Shown here: positions 63,098-64,000 of the stretch, one piece after another
Position numbering within the stretch: the stretch's first letter is position 1
Layout of the letters: every line of letters begins with the position of its first letter
From: Istiophorus platypterus
Lineage: Eukaryota; Chordata; Actinopteri; Istiophoriformes; Istiophoridae
DNA length: 64,000 nucleotides
Direction: 5' to 3'
Assembly (NCBI GenBank): GCA_016859345.1
Contig: CM029122.1
Span: forward strand, 11,983,575 to 12,047,574
Notes under the pieces: model-generated
The model's input: the letters and a program-made list of their open reading frames with translations, nothing else
The model's database searches: none
What the model was told of the DNA's origin: nothing
Position numbers and translations under genes: made by a program

Positions 63098-64000
63098 ATC
63101 TTAGACATTAAAAAAAGCTGAACGACTCAGTAAAAAGGCTATATTAGGTACCAAAATTAAAAGTGCCACCCTTGAGAGCATAATTATCATTATCATTATT
63201 TTCAGCTTGTTTCTGGGGAGCTTTCAATTCAGCTGTCATCACAAGACTGAGGAATGACATTTATCATCTATTTCGGAAGTTCTCTGGTGTAGGATGCGGA
63301 GGGCCTCCTTGATCTCTCTCCAATGACCTCTGGTCAATGACCTTCGACCTCCTCCCGGTCCATGCTGTGTCCAGTCTTGGATATCATACACCATCCCAGT
63401 TTTTCCCTCCAGGATGTGTACTACCTTTAGGGTGAACCAGCACAGATGTTAAGGTGTTGAATAGTTTCGTCTAAAGTGCTGACTACTTGTGACTAAGGCT
63501 AGATGTTCTGATGTTACAATGGGCTTGCAAGACAGAAAAATATACCTTTCATCAAATGGCTGAAAGCCTTAATCAAAATTCCACACTTAAACATATTACG
63601 TGATATTCCTATTATCATGAAAGACAGAGACTTTTTCAGGAATTGTGGATGCATGTTGTAAGCTTGCTCTGAAATTTGAGCAGTAAATTGTTACTGGAGT
63701 CGCTCAAGCTACATGGCAAGTTTTAGATTACTGAAATCTAACAAGTTAGGACATGAGGACATTAATGCAATGAATAATCAATGTAGCTCCAGGAGGGGCG
63801 TGATTCTTCCTTACAACTGCAATATTTTCTTTGCAGCTCAGACTATTTACGATTACGAGACTAATTTATAATACAAATTTCCAGAATCCTTAATAAAACC
63901 TGCTTGATTAAAGGGTAAGTAGCTTAGACTTGCTGAAATATTTAATAATGTTGTCACCATCTCTCATTTACAAGCAGGCACTAATAGCTGAATGTAATTG
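63098..64000. other. Window end, nothing recognised
   Basis: AT-rich non-coding sequence with no exon, repeat family or RNA gene seen. Confidence 0.4.

Noticed and set aside
1..64000. CRISPR arrays, prokaryotic operons, viral genes
   Set aside because: None seen. The window is vertebrate nuclear DNA with introns and fish repeats. I also saw no convincing tRNA or rRNA gene, though no structural search could be run.

Overview
The window is nuclear DNA of a teleost fish, most likely a percomorph. Genes are intron-containing with GT-AG junctions and lie in AT-rich non-coding DNA. Microsatellites are frequent, two Tc1/mariner remnants are present, and several interspersed repeats resemble families I know from perciform genomes. 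There are no bacterial, viral or CRISPR features. The recognisable genes have human counterparts on chromosome 13q (ERICH6B, EDNRB, CNMD/LECT1, PCDH8), so this is a conserved vertebrate synteny block.

Layout. (1) 1-8.5 kb: a minus-strand multi-exon gene, probably ERICH6/ERICH6B-like (Cys-rich centre followed by a FAM194-type domain), and a short unrecognised plus-strand gene tail at 7414-8455. (2) 8.96-11.83 kb: a complete seven-exon endothelin receptor B gene on the plus strand. (3) 11.8-20.1 kb: non-coding DNA holding a decayed Tc1 element at 16867-18440. (4) 20.1-23.1 kb: chondromodulin (cnmd) on the minus strand, seven coding exons. (5) 24.57-28.1 kb: pcdh8 on the minus strand, three coding exons, with one giant exon encoding the whole ectodomain, the membrane segment and part of the tail. 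(6) 28.2-50.7 kb: a gene desert with repeats. (7) 50.87-54.35 kb: a second, pcdh8-related delta-2 protocadherin on the plus strand, four coding exons. (8) 54.4-64 kb: gene-poor DNA with a MITE-like element at the end.

The most interesting feature is the divergent pair of pcdh8-type protocadherins. They face away from each other across a desert of about 22 kb. Their promoters keep the same ordered elements at similar spacing (inverted CCAAT, octamer-like, TATA-like). Their cytoplasmic tails share the SGKGDSDFNDSDSDISGD motif and WIRS-like sites, but differ by one intron and in their C-termini. I found no wholly new biological system. The least explained coding signal is the gene tail at 7414-8455 and the opposite-strand open frame nested in its intron. 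Exon limits were derived by eye from splice sites and phase, and none was tested by alignment or transcript data.
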